A stretch of DNA of 40,740 nt from Rhodospirillaceae bacterium (GTDB lineage Bacteria; Pseudomonadota; Alphaproteobacteria; UBA8366). The position numbers were made by a program, and so were the translations under genes. Location: assembly GCA_002722095.1 (NCBI GenBank), contig PBKG01000022.1:1-40740 (forward strand), in the 5' to 3' direction. How positions within the stretch are numbered: position 1 is the first letter of the stretch; each line of letters opens with the position of its first letter. Of this stretch, positions 10,329 to 18,616 are shown piece by piece. The notes beneath the pieces were generated by a model, which made no database searches, had not been told where the DNA came from, and was given only the letters and a program-made list of their open reading frames with translations.

Positions 10329-11084
10329 CTAGGGGCAAGATGCGGCAATCGCGAGAAAATCTTCCGCTTGCAAACTTGCGCCTCCAATCAAGCCGCCATC
10401 GACATCCGCTAAAGCAAGAAATTGTTTCGCGTTGTCCGGCTTCAGCGAACCTCCGTAAAGTATGCGCATGTCATTTGCCGCTGCATTTCCGGCCTTTTCG
10501 CCGATCATTGCTCTGATCGCGCCATGGACTTCCGCGACATCGTCCGGCGTAGGCGTCTTGCCGCTGCCGATTGCCCAAACAGGTTCGTATGCGATTACTG
10601 TGTTCGTGGCGTTGGCGTCGTTGGGAACGGAACCTCGGATTTGTTCAGCGACTACCTGTAAAGTTTCGCCGGAGTCGCGTTCCGCATCAGTTTCGCCGAC
10701 ACAGATTATGGCGCAGAGGCCTTGAGCCCATGCCGCAGAGACCTTCGCAGCAACATCGTCATTTTGTTCGCCATGGTCCGCGCGGCGTTCGGAATGGCCG
10801 AGAATTACATAGGTACAATTCAAATCGGTTAACATGGCAGCGCTAATGTCGCCGGTATGGGCGCCGCTCTCCTGCGGGTGACAATCTTGCGCGCCGAGCC
10901 CGACAGGACTGTCTGAAATCGCATGTCCGACCGAAGCCAAATAAAGCGCCGGTGGGCAGACCAGCAGTTCACACTCGTAGTCCGAGGCAGAGTTTGCCAC
11001 CGCTTTCGCAAGCGCGGTTCCCTGTGCAAGATCGAGATTCATTTTCCAATTGCCGGCGATGAGCGGGCGGCGGGATGAGGTCAT
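10329..11084 (-). CDS. tpiA: Triose-phosphate isomerase
   Basis: Interconverts dihydroxyacetone phosphate and glyceraldehyde 3-phosphate. From the ATG at 11084 it is 251 aa with Lys14 (GNWKMN), His97 (LGHSERR), the catalytic Glu167 (AYEPVWAIGSGKTP) and the phosphate-binding YGGS near the end. The frame extends upstream to an ATG at 11138, but those 18 residues are not part of the TIM fold and no ribosome site precedes them; a weak TGGAAA precedes 11084. First gene of the leftward block, divergent from ppiD across 166 bp. Confidence 0.95.
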   Translation of the reverse strand: MTSSRRPLIAGNWKMNLDLAQGTALAKAVANSASDYECELLVCPPALYLASVGHAISDSPVGLGAQDCHPQESGAHTGDISAAMLTDLNCTYVILGHSERRADHGEQNDDVAAKVSAAWAQGLCAIICVGETDAERDSGETLQVVAEQIRGSVPNDANATNTVIAYEPVWAIGSGKTPTPDDVAEVHGAIRAMIGEKAGNAAANDMRILYGGSLKPDNAKQFLALADVDGGLIGGASLQAEDFLAIAASCP

Positions 11085-11175
11085 AACGGTATTTCCATCT
11101 GGATGAGTGTTTGCGGCGGAGATACGGGCGTCACGCATCCTAATGGATGGAAACGAATTGTTGAACCAAATACAC

Positions 11176-11204
11176 TTGTTGTGGCGGTCAACCGACGCTA
11201 TCTA
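11176..11204 (+). promoter_or_regulatory. Candidate promoter of ppiD-trpE
   Basis: TTGTTG (11176-11181), a 17-nt spacer and TATCTA (11199-11204) form a reasonable sigma-70 type promoter. The predicted start near 11211 leaves a leader of about 40 nt before ppiD. The same 166-bp divergent region must also hold the tpiA promoter; the minus strand shows TTGACC but no good -10. Confidence 0.5.
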
Positions 11205-11250
11205 TCGTGCGAACTGCCCTCGGGCGATCCGTACTTGAAGGACCACAGAC

Positions 11251-13164
11251 ATGTTGCAGAATATTCGCGACGGCGTTGCCAAGATTTTGGTTTATCTCTT
11301 ATTCGGCGTGCTTATTTTGAGTTTCGCGTTATGGGGTACAACCGACTTTTTCGGTCAAGGTGCGGTTCAGGCGGTGGTCGCGGAAGTCGGCGATAAGGAG
11401 ATCACCGCGCAGTCCATCGAGCGCCAGTATCGTCGCCAGCTCGACACCTTACGCCGACGCGGTATTACTGAAGAGCAAGCGAGGCTTTTTGGTGTGCTCG
11501 AAAACGTTCTGGAACGTACTGTAACAGCAACAGTTTATGATCATGCTGCAGACAACCTTGGTCTGGCCGTAGGCACAGCTGCCATTGAGCGCGATATACG
11601 GGAGCGCTTCGGCCGAGTTGGCACTGTCCAATTCGATCAGCTTTTGCGTGAGAACGGCTATACGCTTAGAGAATATGAAATCGCGCGGCGGGCTGAAATT
11701 CCGCGAATGCAATTACTTGAAAGTGTTGCCGCCGGCGTCGCCGGTTCGAAAAAGCTGATCGCCAACCTACATCGTTGGCGGACCGAACAGCGCAGCGCGG
11801 ATGCCTTTAAGGTATCAGCGGCGAATGTCAAAATTGCCCCGCCCAATGACTCGGATCTGGCGAAATTTCACCGCGAAAACAAGGGTCGTTTTACGGCACC
11901 AGAATATCGCGCTGTCACATATGTGCATGTGGATCCTGGAGAAGTGGCCAAATCGATCAAACTCGACGACGAGGTTCTCAAGCAACACTATAACGACCGC
12001 ATTGATGAATTCACCGAACCCGAAAAACGGACCGTCTTTCAAATATTACTGAATACCAAGGAAGATGCCGATAAGGCATACCAACAATTGAAAAATGGAA
12101 AAAATTTCAATGATGTGGCTAAAGAAATTGCGAAACAAGATGAAAAGGTGACGCGGTTAGGCAGTATCACGAAAGCCGATCTTCCTCCGGCATTGGGTGA
12201 TGAGGTTTTCAAACTCGAAAAAGATAAACCATCGGCTCCGATCAAGGATGGATTTGGTCATCGCATCGTATTGGTAAGCGAGATTATCCCACAGACGGTG
12301 CGCCCATACGAAGAGGCAAAGCAGCAAATTGGCGATGAGTTGCGTAAGGAACAGGCCGTTGAGGATGTTGTTCGGTTGTCCAACGCGCTTGAGGATGCGC
12401 TCGGGAAAGGCGGCACTTTGGACGGTGCTGCAGCTGCGCAAGGGCTGGCTGCGCAAAAAGTAGCCGCAATGGACCTTGGGGGGCGCGACAAGCGCGAAAA
12501 ACCCATCAAAGGCTTACCAGGTGCGCCTTTTAACGAGACTGTTTTCAATACGGATCAAGGCCAGGATTCATTCCTGACCGAAACCAAGGATGGTGGATTT
12601 TTCATACTTCGGGTCGACGGCATCACGAAATCGGTTCTGCGGCCCTTGGAAAAGGTAAAAAATCGGGTTCGCGCCGCTTGGATTTCCCGAAAACGACAGG
12701 GCATCGCTCGGGCAAAGGCAAAAAAACTCGCACAACGGATTAACGATGGCAGCGATATCGCGTCAATTGCCGAGCAAAGCGGTGGGAAGCTCGTAAAGAT
12801 CGGGCCCGTGACTCGCTCGGACCAGGACAAAAATGCGCCTGCGGGACTTATTGGCAAAATTTTCCAGCTTAAATCCAAGGGTAAAGCGACATTTGGCGCG
12901 GATGGTGAAGGTTATGTCGTTGCTGCGCTGACGGATATCAAATCAGCGGAAGGGCGCGCTAACAAGGATGCGACGAAAGAGCTAAACGATCAGCTAAGGT
13001 CCTCGATGGTAGCGGATATTCTGGCGCAATTTCAGAACGCGGTGCGAACCAGCCACAAAGTTTCCGTGGACCAACCTGCCCTAAAACGCTTTTTCGATCG
13101 CGATAGCGCGGGGTATCGTGGCGGCCATGGGGGAGGCTATGGCGGTCATGGCGGCAATTACTGA
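11251..13164 (+). CDS. ppiD: PpiD-like periplasmic peptidyl-prolyl isomerase / SurA-N chaperone
   Basis: A membrane-anchored folding factor acting at the exit of the Sec translocon. The 637 aa have a cytoplasmic N-terminus, one membrane anchor (about 12-29), a SurA-N-type chaperone region (about 40-180), a rotamase-like PPIC domain (about 255-350) and a second C-terminal helical region. GAAGGA lies about 8 nt upstream of the ATG. The last 20 residues form a Gly/His/Tyr-rich tail (GGHGGGYGGHGG core) not expected in the family. That tail is encoded where the trpE ribosome site and start codons lie. Family confidence is high; the exact PpiD name is by architecture. Confidence 0.88.
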   Translation: MLQNIRDGVAKILVYLLFGVLILSFALWGTTDFFGQGAVQAVVAEVGDKEITAQSIERQYRRQLDTLRRRGITEEQARLFGVLENVLERTVTATVYDHAADNLGLAVGTAAIERDIRERFGRVGTVQFDQLLRENGYTLREYEIARRAEIPRMQLLESVAAGVAGSKKLIANLHRWRTEQRSADAFKVSAANVKIAPPNDSDLAKFHRENKGRFTAPEYRAVTYVHVDPGEVAKSIKLDDEVLKQHYNDRIDEFTEPEKRTVFQILLNTKEDADKAYQQLKNGKNFNDVAKEIAKQDEKVTRLGSITKADLPPALGDEVFKLEKDKPSAPIKDGFGHRIVLVSEIIPQTVRPYEEAKQQIGDELRKEQAVEDVVRLSNALEDALGKGGTLDGAAAAQGLAAQKVAAMDLGGRDKREKPIKGLPGAPFNETVFNTDQGQDSFLTETKDGGFFILRVDGITKSVLRPLEKVKNRVRAAWISRKRQGIARAKAKKLAQRINDGSDIASIAEQSGGKLVKIGPVTRSDQDKNAPAGLIGKIFQLKSKGKATFGADGEGYVVAALTDIKSAEGRANKDATKELNDQLRSSMVADILAQFQNAVRTSHKVSVDQPALKRFFDRDSAGYRGGHGGGYGGHGGNY

Positions 13165-14665
13165 TCGTTCGGCATTCGATGCCACTTATGAGACCGGCGC
13201 CCCCCAGATTATCTGGGAAAGGCGTGTGGCGGACCTGGAAACGCCGGTTTCGGCGATGCTCAAACTCGCAGCGGACGAACCCTATAGTTTTCTCCTAGAA
13301 TCGGTCGAAGGCGGGGCGATACGAGGACGTTATTCGTTTATCGGCCTCAATCCTGACCTGATTTGGCGCTGCCATGACGACAAGGCCGAGATTTGCCGAA
13401 ACCCAGTACCCGGCGCCCAGCTGAGCTACGAGACCTGTCCTGAGCCAAGTTTGGAGGCTCTTAGGGCAATTCTGGCTGAATCCGAGATCAAAATGCCCGA
13501 CGGGATGCCTCCAATGTCCGCTGGCTTGGTCGGTTATATGAGTTACGACATGGTGCGTCTTATGGAGCGCCTTCCGGACGAAAACCCCGATACGCTGGGC
13601 TTACCGTCTGGCCTCTTTATCAGGCCGACAGTGATTGCGGTATTTGATACGATTGAAGAATCTTTGACTGTTGTCACGCCGGTGCGTCCAGACGACGAGG
13701 TTCCCGCTGAAGAAGCGCACCGGGCCGCCGAATCGCGTATCGAGTCCGTCTGGCAGCGCCTCGCCTCTCGGGACAGTTCCGGTGATGCTCAAGGAACGAC
13801 AGCCTCGGCATCTGTCGAGCCAGTTTCAAATATGGCGCGAGAAGATTTCCACCTAATGGTCGACCGGGCGAAGGAATACATTCGCGCAGGTGATGCATTT
13901 CAGGTCGTTGTAAGTCAGCGATTTGCGCTACCATTTGATTTGCCACCGATTGAACTTTACCGCGCCTTGAGGCGTCTAAACCCCTCACCTTATTTGTTTA
14001 TTCTCAATTTTGATGAATTTTCGGTCGTCGGTTCGAGCCCTGAAATCCTCGTAAGGGTGCGTGATGGCGTCGTCACCATCCGGCCGATCGCCGGCACACG
14101 TCCACGTGGTAAAACTGCTGCGGAGGATAAAGATCTCGCTGATGAATTATTGAATGATCCTAAAGAGTTAGCTGAGCACCTGATGTTGCTGGATTTGGGC
14201 CGAAACGACGTAGGGCGAGTCGCCGAGATCGATAGCGTCGAAGTTACCGATCAGTTTTTCATCGAGTATTACAGCCATGTCATGCACATCGTTTCGAATG
14301 TGATCGGAAAAATTAGTGCCGATTACGACGCGCTTTCGGCGATGGTGGCGGGGTTCCCCGCAGGCACCGTTTCGGGTGCCCCGAAAGTTCGGGCCATGGA
14401 AATTATCGACGAATTGGAACCTGAAAAACGTGGTGTATATGCCGGCTGCATCGGCTATTTCGGCGCCGATGGAAACATGGATACATGCATCGCCCTAAGG
14501 ACCGCAGTCGTTAAGGATAACACGGTTTACGTGCAGGCTGGCGGTGGTGTCGTGGCGGATAGTGATCCTGAAGCCGAATACCAGGAAAGCTGGAATAAGG
14601 CGCGCGCCATAATGCGTGCTGTCGAAGAGGCGAACCGGATAAACGGCGGAACTGAAACCGCATAG
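13148..14665 (+). CDS. trpE: Anthranilate synthase component I
   Basis: Converts chorismate to anthranilate using ammonia from TrpG. The protein is about 505 aa, with an N-terminal regulatory domain containing FLLES near the tryptophan site and the chorismate-binding domain: IRPIAGTRPRGK, LLDLGRNDVGRV, AGTVSGAPKVRAME and QAGGGVVADS. Start choice is uncertain: the frame opens at GTG 13118, with ATGs at 13127, 13139 and 13148. A GGAGG at 13132-13136 best serves 13148 (11-nt spacer) since 13139 is only 2 nt away. It overlaps the ppiD end by 17 nt, implying cotranscription. Its partner trpG is 2.3 kb away across an opposing gene pair. Confidence 0.95.
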   Translation: MAAITDRSAFDATYETGAPQIIWERRVADLETPVSAMLKLAADEPYSFLLESVEGGAIRGRYSFIGLNPDLIWRCHDDKAEICRNPVPGAQLSYETCPEPSLEALRAILAESEIKMPDGMPPMSAGLVGYMSYDMVRLMERLPDENPDTLGLPSGLFIRPTVIAVFDTIEESLTVVTPVRPDDEVPAEEAHRAAESRIESVWQRLASRDSSGDAQGTTASASVEPVSNMAREDFHLMVDRAKEYIRAGDAFQVVVSQRFALPFDLPPIELYRALRRLNPSPYLFILNFDEFSVVGSSPEILVRVRDGVVTIRPIAGTRPRGKTAAEDKDLADELLNDPKELAEHLMLLDLGRNDVGRVAEIDSVEVTDQFFIEYYSHVMHIVSNVIGKISADYDALSAMVAGFPAGTVSGAPKVRAMEIIDELEPEKRGVYAGCIGYFGADGNMDTCIALRTAVVKDNTVYVQAGGGVVADSDPEAEYQESWNKARAIMRAVEEANRINGGTETA

Positions 14666-14690
14666 CAGAGCTATCCGGATAGCGGTTTTC
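14656..14690. terminator. Convergent hairpin between trpE and the deacetylase gene
   Basis: AACCGC (14656-14661) pairs with GCGGTT (14682-14687), which is followed on the plus strand by TTTTC; a 12-bp palindrome CTATCCGGATAG (14671-14682) lies inside. The stops of the two convergent genes are within this element. It probably acts as a terminator for trpE and possibly for both directions, though the T-tracts are short. Confidence 0.45.
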
Positions 14691-15876
14691 GACGAACGAT
14701 CGCCGTTACAGGTACAAGCACGAATCCTTTCTTACGCATGGCTGGTATCCACCGCCGCAACACTGCAATGGTTTCGTCATAAGGGTGGCCGATTCCAATT
14801 GCGCTACCGTTTCGCCGTGCGACTGACTCGAGCTGGCGAAACTGCTGTTCGATAGCCTCTTCAGTAATATTGTTATCCAGGAAAACATCGCGCACCGTAT
14901 GCGGTACCTGCATTAACCTTGCCAGCCGAAAACCTTGGGTCTTGGTTGTGGTTTTTGAATCAAGGAACATAAGTCCGCGGCGTCGAAGCGTCTGCATGAC
15001 AATTTGCATACCTTCGGGCCAAGCCGTGAATTTGCTACCCATATGATTGTTGACGCCAACGAAACCCCGGAATTGCGACAGATTCCAGATTAAACGACGC
15101 TTTAACTCGTTTTTGGTTAAACTGGTTAGTAGCGCATTCTTGCCGGGGTTTGCGCCAGGATCCAACGGTTCCATCGGCAAATGGACGAGCAATTCATGAC
15201 CTTGCGCACGTGCTTGTTTGGCATGCTTGGCGAGGTTGTAACCATAAGGCATTAGCGCCAATGTTAGTGGTCCAGGAAGGCTAATCGTGCGTCTGGTGCG
15301 TCGCTGATCGATGCCAAGATCATCGATCACGACGGCGATGGCGGGTCGGTTTCCGATCGCGGGCGCTCGGATCGCGTATTGCTGCCATGGAGCAATTTGC
15401 GCCGTACTCGTTCGGTTGCGAACCGATGCCGAATTCGGTTGTTTTTCCGAACTTGTTTTTTTCGTTATTGGTGTTTTTCGCGGTGTGCTTTGGGCTGGTT
15501 TTTGGGGCTTTGAAATAGGTTTCGATGGTTTTTTGACCGCCTGTGCGACCGCTCTCTTAGATTGAACTATATCTGATTTCGGAGTCGGCTTGGTGGCCCG
15601 GCGAGGAGGTGGATTCTTATCGATGACCGTAACAGGAACGCTGTAATTCCGCACAGGCGCAGTAGTCTTTGCAACCTTAGGATCATCGGAAATAAGGTGC
15701 GAAAAACCGCTGCCCAGGGCAATTCCAAATGCAAAAATGCCGAGCGCGGCGAACGCAATTTTGGTCCGTTTCGAACTAAAGACTTGGCCAATTAAGCGTT
15801 GCCCGATTCCAGTCGATTTTCGCCTGGGACGTCTGTCGTTTCTTTGAGTTCGTTTGGGCTTACTTCGGCGCGCCAC
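14671..15876 (-). CDS. Divergent polysaccharide deacetylase family protein
   Basis: This protein belongs to the divergent polysaccharide deacetylase family (YibQ-like). Its 401 aa are a very basic N-terminus (1-38), one membrane anchor (about 39-58), a Lys/Pro/Thr-rich linker (about 80-160), and a periplasmic deacetylase-like domain (about 178-395). That domain has VVIDDLG (Asp185/Asp186), HLPMEP, NNHMGS (276-281), LDSKTT (306-310) and GIGHPY (362-366). Members are thought to act in the periplasm on cell-wall or other glycans; the substrate is not established. It starts 6 nt after the response regulator gene, so the two are probably one transcript. The family more often neighbours murein hydrolase genes. 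Confidence 0.88.
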   Translation of the reverse strand: MARRSKPKRTQRNDRRPRRKSTGIGQRLIGQVFSSKRTKIAFAALGIFAFGIALGSGFSHLISDDPKVAKTTAPVRNYSVPVTVIDKNPPPRRATKPTPKSDIVQSKRAVAQAVKKPSKPISKPQKPAQSTPRKTPITKKTSSEKQPNSASVRNRTSTAQIAPWQQYAIRAPAIGNRPAIAVVIDDLGIDQRRTRRTISLPGPLTLALMPYGYNLAKHAKQARAQGHELLVHLPMEPLDPGANPGKNALLTSLTKNELKRRLIWNLSQFRGFVGVNNHMGSKFTAWPEGMQIVMQTLRRRGLMFLDSKTTTKTQGFRLARLMQVPHTVRDVFLDNNITEEAIEQQFRQLESVARRNGSAIGIGHPYDETIAVLRRWIPAMRKKGFVLVPVTAIVRRKPLSG

Positions 15877-15882
15877 CGGGGC

Positions 15883-16620
15883 CTATTCCTCAGGACGGAC
15901 TTCCGCCGCGAACAGATATCCTGAGCCGCGCACGGTCTTAATCAATGTCGGTGATTTGGGTGTTTCTTCGATTTTGCGACGGAGCCGCGTTACCAGAACG
16001 TCGATGCTGCGATCATATGGTTCGTAGTTGCGCTGATAGACCATGTCCATCAGCCGATCGCGGGTCATGACTCGTTGCGGATTTTGAACGAGCGAATGTA
16101 ACAGGCTGAATTCGCTGCTAGTAAGCGTCACCGCCTCGCCTTCCACGGTACTCAAATGGCGGGCGCCGCAATCGAGGCGCCAGCCGCTGAAGGTGACGAT
16201 GCTCTGGCCGCCTTGATTTCCTTGTTCGCCAGCCTTGGGCTTACCTTCCGATTGGATACGGCGCAGGACGCTCCGGACCCGGGCCAAAAGTTCGCGTTCG
16301 TTGAAAGGCTTGGTGACGTAGTCGTCAGCACCAATTTCCAGTCCCACGACCCTGTCCACATGGTCTGTACGCGCTGACACGATTATGACGCCGACCGCAT
16401 AATTTTCGTGCAAATACTGGGTGAGCGCGAAACCATCCTCGCCGGGCAATCTGATATCCATTATCACCAGCTCGGCGGGATCTTTATCCATTACCTTCCG
16501 CATTTCGCCGCCTTCTTCGACGACAGTGACGCGATAGCCCTCGCTGGCGAGATAGGTTCTCACCAGATCAGCAACCATTTCATCGTCTTCTACGACAAGA
16601 ATATGCTGTTCATCGCTCAT
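15883..16620 (-). CDS. OmpR/PhoB-family response regulator
   Basis: A two-component DNA-binding regulator of 245 aa. The receiver domain (about 5-118) has the acidic pocket Glu11-Asp13, phospho-acceptor Asp55 in VIMDIRLPGEDG, and the Lys of YVTKPF. A Gly/Gln-rich linker (about 128-140) leads to a winged-helix domain (about 140-240) ending in TVRGSGYLF. I start at the ATG at 16620 because MSDEQHILVVEDDE matches the usual start and AGGAGAAG lies upstream; the frame also runs back to 16653. No histidine kinase gene is nearby, so it is an orphan here. Inverted repeats around 16684-16706 could be its own operators. The regulated signal is unknown. Confidence 0.92.
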   Translation of the reverse strand: MSDEQHILVVEDDEMVADLVRTYLASEGYRVTVVEEGGEMRKVMDKDPAELVIMDIRLPGEDGFALTQYLHENYAVGVIIVSARTDHVDRVVGLEIGADDYVTKPFNERELLARVRSVLRRIQSEGKPKAGEQGNQGGQSIVTFSGWRLDCGARHLSTVEGEAVTLTSSEFSLLHSLVQNPQRVMTRDRLMDMVYQRNYEPYDRSIDVLVTRLRRKIEETPKSPTLIKTVRGSGYLFAAEVRPEE

Positions 16621-16683
16621 TCTTTTTCGAATCTTCTCCTGACCGGGGCACACCCTTGTATTACCGGAACCCGGATGCTCGCG

Positions 16684-16706
16684 AAAGTGTGTAACACTTT
16701 ATTACA
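16684..16706. promoter_or_regulatory. Interlocked inverted repeats, possible operator of the response regulator gene
   Basis: Two perfect dyads overlap: AAAGTG-5 nt-CACTTT (16684-16700) and TGTAA-7 nt-TTACA (16690-16706). A further TTACAC lies at 16735-16740, in the same orientation as the second half-site. They lie 64 to 120 nt upstream of the regulator's start codon, where autoregulation would act. On the minus strand a possible -10 (TAATAA) overlaps the second dyad. OmpR-family regulators often bind TGTAA/TTACA-like half sites, which makes self-binding plausible but unproven. Confidence 0.45.
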
Positions 16707-16806
16707 AAATTCCACGGACTTTGAAATTTTCCCGTTACACGGCTCGGTTAGCTTATCTGCTAGGAAGAGGCGTGTTTTGTGGCATCTCTGACTACAGGCC
16801 ACGCAT

Positions 16807-16869
16807 AAGGCGGCCCCGCTCCACACCAGCCTAACGGCTAACTATCCTCTGCTCCGCGGGAGCCGCCTT
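16807..16869. other. Long imperfect stem-loop (possible structured RNA)
   Basis: AAGGCGGC plus CCCGC (16807-16819) pairs with GCGGG plus GCCGCCTT (16856-16869), giving 13 bp with a single bulged A at 16861. The 36-nt interior contains a smaller hairpin AGCC-TAAC-GGCT (16828-16839). A T-tract does not follow on either strand, so it is not a simple terminator. It could be part of a small RNA, a leader of one of the flanking genes, or a protein-binding site. I cannot match it to a known RNA family. Confidence 0.45.
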
Positions 16870-16925
16870 CTTCCGACACTTATTACCTTAATTTTCAACT
16901 CGATTTTGACCGACTCGGAACCGCT

Positions 16926-16973
16926 TTCTCGCGGCGTGCACGCCGTGCTATAAGCGGCGGCCTATTCCGCCGC
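16926..16973 (+). promoter_or_regulatory. Candidate trpG promoter with palindromic spacer and leader hairpin
   Basis: A possible promoter has a weak -35 (TTCTCG, 16926-16931), a 17-nt spacer and a good -10 (TATAAG, 16949-16954). The spacer is mostly the perfect 14-bp palindrome CGGCGTGCACGCCG (16932-16945), where a bound repressor would block polymerase. Overlapping the end of the -10 and the likely start site is GCGGCGG-CCTATT-CCGCCGC (16954-16973). The cognate protein is unknown; the arrangement suggests control of the trpGDC-moaC-moeA transcript. Confidence 0.4.
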
Positions 16974-17003
16974 CAAGGACTATTTTGAGCCGTTGAAAGC
17001 ACG

Positions 17004-17576
17004 ATGTTTTTGCTCCTCGATAACTATGACAGCTTTACTTACAACCTGTTCCATTTCCTTGGAGAGTTGGGTGCGGAGGTTGTGGTTCATCGAAACGATG
17101 CATTAACAGCTGATGAAGCATTGGCGCTTGGTCCCAAAGGTATAGTGATATCCCCAGGTCCCTGCGATCCCGATCGCGCCGGTATCAGTGTTGAGTTGGT
17201 CGAAAAAGCAGCGGGAACGGTACCCCTGTTGGGCGTTTGTCTGGGGCATCAGTCGCTCGGTCAGGCATTCGGTGCTAATATCGTGCGCGCGCCGGAGCCC
17301 ATGCATGGCAAGGTAAGCGATATTGCCCATGATGGTTCGGGCGTATTTGCCGGTATCGCTTCGCCGTTCAGTTCGACCCGCTATCATTCGTTGATTGTGG
17401 ACAGTGAGTCCCTGCCCGATTGCTTTACCGTTACTGCCGAAACCGAAGACGGCCTTATCATGGGTATTGAACACCTGACCCATCCGCTCCACGGTGTCCA
17501 GTTTCATCCTGAGAGCATCGCCACCGAGCACGGTCATCAATTACTCAAAAATTTCATCGATATATGCGCTGACTAG
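17004..17576 (+). CDS. trpG: Anthranilate synthase component II (glutamine amidotransferase)
   Basis: Supplies ammonia from glutamine to TrpE. The 190 aa are a complete class I amidotransferase: [10 protein letters not shown] at the start, ISPGPCDP oxyanion region, nucleophile Cys79 in GVCLGHQS, and His168/Glu170 in QFHPES. In some bacteria the same type of subunit also serves folate synthesis (PabA). The direct linkage to trpD and trpC favours the tryptophan role. A GAAAG sits about 5 nt before the ATG. It leads a run of five genes and is unusually separated from trpE by an inserted opposing gene pair. Confidence 0.95.
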   Translation: MFLLLDNYDSFTYNLFHFLGELGAEVVVHRNDALTADEALALGPKGIVISPGPCDPDRAGISVELVEKAAGTVPLLGVCLGHQSLGQAFGANIVRAPEPMHGKVSDIAHDGSGVFAGIASPFSSTRYHSLIVDSESLPDCFTVTAETEDGLIMGIEHLTHPLHGVQFHPESIATEHGHQLLKNFIDICAD

Positions 17577-17593
17577 GTGCGAAGGAACGTTCC

Positions 17594-18616
17594 ATGTCCG
17601 ATGCCTCTCTGAAACCATTCATTGCTAAGACTGCAGAAAACGCAGCACTGAGCCAACAAGAGGCGAGTGAAGCCTTCGACATCATGATGTCGGGTTCGGC
17701 CACGCCGGCGCAGATTGGTGCGTTTTTGATGGCGTTGCGTTTACGGGGCGAAACAGTGGCCGAAATTACCGGCGCTGCGGAGGCGATGCGATCGAAAATG
17801 ACAAACGTCGTCGCACCAGCGGATGCGATGGACATTGTTGGCACCGGCGGAGATGCCCATGGCACCCACAATATTTCGACGGCGACCGCGCTGGTGGTTG
17901 CTGGGGCGGGTGTACCGGTTGCAAAGCATGGTAATCGGGCCTTTTCTTCATTGTCCGGCTCGGCCGATGTGCTCTCGGCGCTTGGTGTCGATCTTGAAGC
18001 GACACAAAGTCAGGTCGAAAAATCGATTGCCGAGGCCGGTATCGGGTTCTTGATGGCGCCGCTTTATCACGGCGCGATGCGTCATGTGGGTCCGAGCAGA
18101 GCCGAAATGGGTATCCGGACGGTTTTCAATATTCTTGGGCCAATGTGTAATCCGGCGAGTGTCAAATTCTTGCTGGTTGGCACATATGACGCCAAATGGT
18201 TGACGCCAATGGCGGAAACCCTAGCGGGTCTCGGCGTCGAGCGGGCTTGGATCGTCCATGGCAGCGACGGAATGGACGAACTCACCACCACCGGCCCGAG
18301 CCACGTGGCGAAGCTCGAAGGCGGCAATGTGACAGTGTCGGAGATCAACCCTCAAGACGCGGGTCTTTCGAGCGCAAGACTTGAGGACCTCAAAGGAGGA
18401 TCGCCCGAAGAGAATGCTGCGGCGATTCGGGAATTGCTCGATGGCGCCGAGGGCGCTTTTCGGGATATCGTTGTGTACAACGCCGCTGCCGCGCTCAACG
18501 TTGCGGGCAAAGCGGATACGCTTACGGCGGGTGCCGAATTGGCGATCGAGGCGATCGCATCGGGGGCCGCAAAATCTGCGCTAGCGGGCCTGTTGAGCCA
18601 CACTGGAAGCAAATGA
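17594..18616 (+). CDS. trpD: Anthranilate phosphoribosyltransferase
   Basis: Joins anthranilate to phosphoribosyl pyrophosphate, the second tryptophan step. The 340 aa have the helical N-terminal domain (1-70) and the phosphoribosyl-binding domain with [14 protein letters not shown], the glycine/lysine stretch [11 protein letters not shown], and the metal-binding DELTT region. AAGGAAC lies about 6 nt before the ATG, and the gap from trpG is 17 nt. Its stop overlaps the trpC start by 4 nt (ATGA), a sign of translational coupling. Confidence 0.96.
   Translation: MSDASLKPFIAKTAENAALSQQEASEAFDIMMSGSATPAQIGAFLMALRLRGETVAEITGAAEAMRSKMTNVVAPADAMDIVGTGGDAHGTHNISTATALVVAGAGVPVAKHGNRAFSSLSGSADVLSALGVDLEATQSQVEKSIAEAGIGFLMAPLYHGAMRHVGPSRAEMGIRTVFNILGPMCNPASVKFLLVGTYDAKWLTPMAETLAGLGVERAWIVHGSDGMDELTTTGPSHVAKLEGGNVTVSEINPQDAGLSSARLEDLKGGSPEENAAAIRELLDGAEGAFRDIVVYNAAAALNVAGKADTLTAGAELAIEAIASGAAKSALAGLLSHTGSK

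Larger units (their letters stand above)
16621..17003. other. 383-bp divergent intergenic region, rich in dyads
   Basis: This region separates the minus-strand response regulator from plus-strand trpG and contains no convincing gene. From left to right it holds the regulator's leader, interlocked inverted repeats (16684-16706), a third TTACA-type half site (GTTACAC, 16734-16740), a 5-bp hairpin GTGGC/GCCAC (16779-16802), a long stem (16807-16869), an AT-rich stretch (about 16875-16910), a possible trpG promoter with a palindrome in the spacer, and a 7-bp hairpin at the expected start of the trpG leader. No Trp-rich leader peptide is visible, so classical Trp attenuation is not supported. Confidence 0.6.

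Noticed and set aside
13105..13150. Gly-rich tandem repeat as a CRISPR or satellite-like repeat
   Set aside because: Only a few imperfect GGY/GGH codon units within the ppiD end; no spacers or periodic array.
16408..16826. Open frames on both strands over the response regulator start and the adjacent gap
   Set aside because: They overlap the conserved receiver domain or lack ribosome sites, and their composition is not protein-like.
16779..16869. 6S RNA or SRP RNA gene
   Set aside because: Stems are present, but neither the conserved SRP GGAA/GNRA-type tip nor a 6S-like long hairpin with central bubble could be laid out, and the usual 6S gene neighbours are absent.
16740..17003. Tryptophan attenuator with leader peptide upstream of trpG
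   Set aside because: No ATG-initiated short frame with Trp codons precedes trpG.
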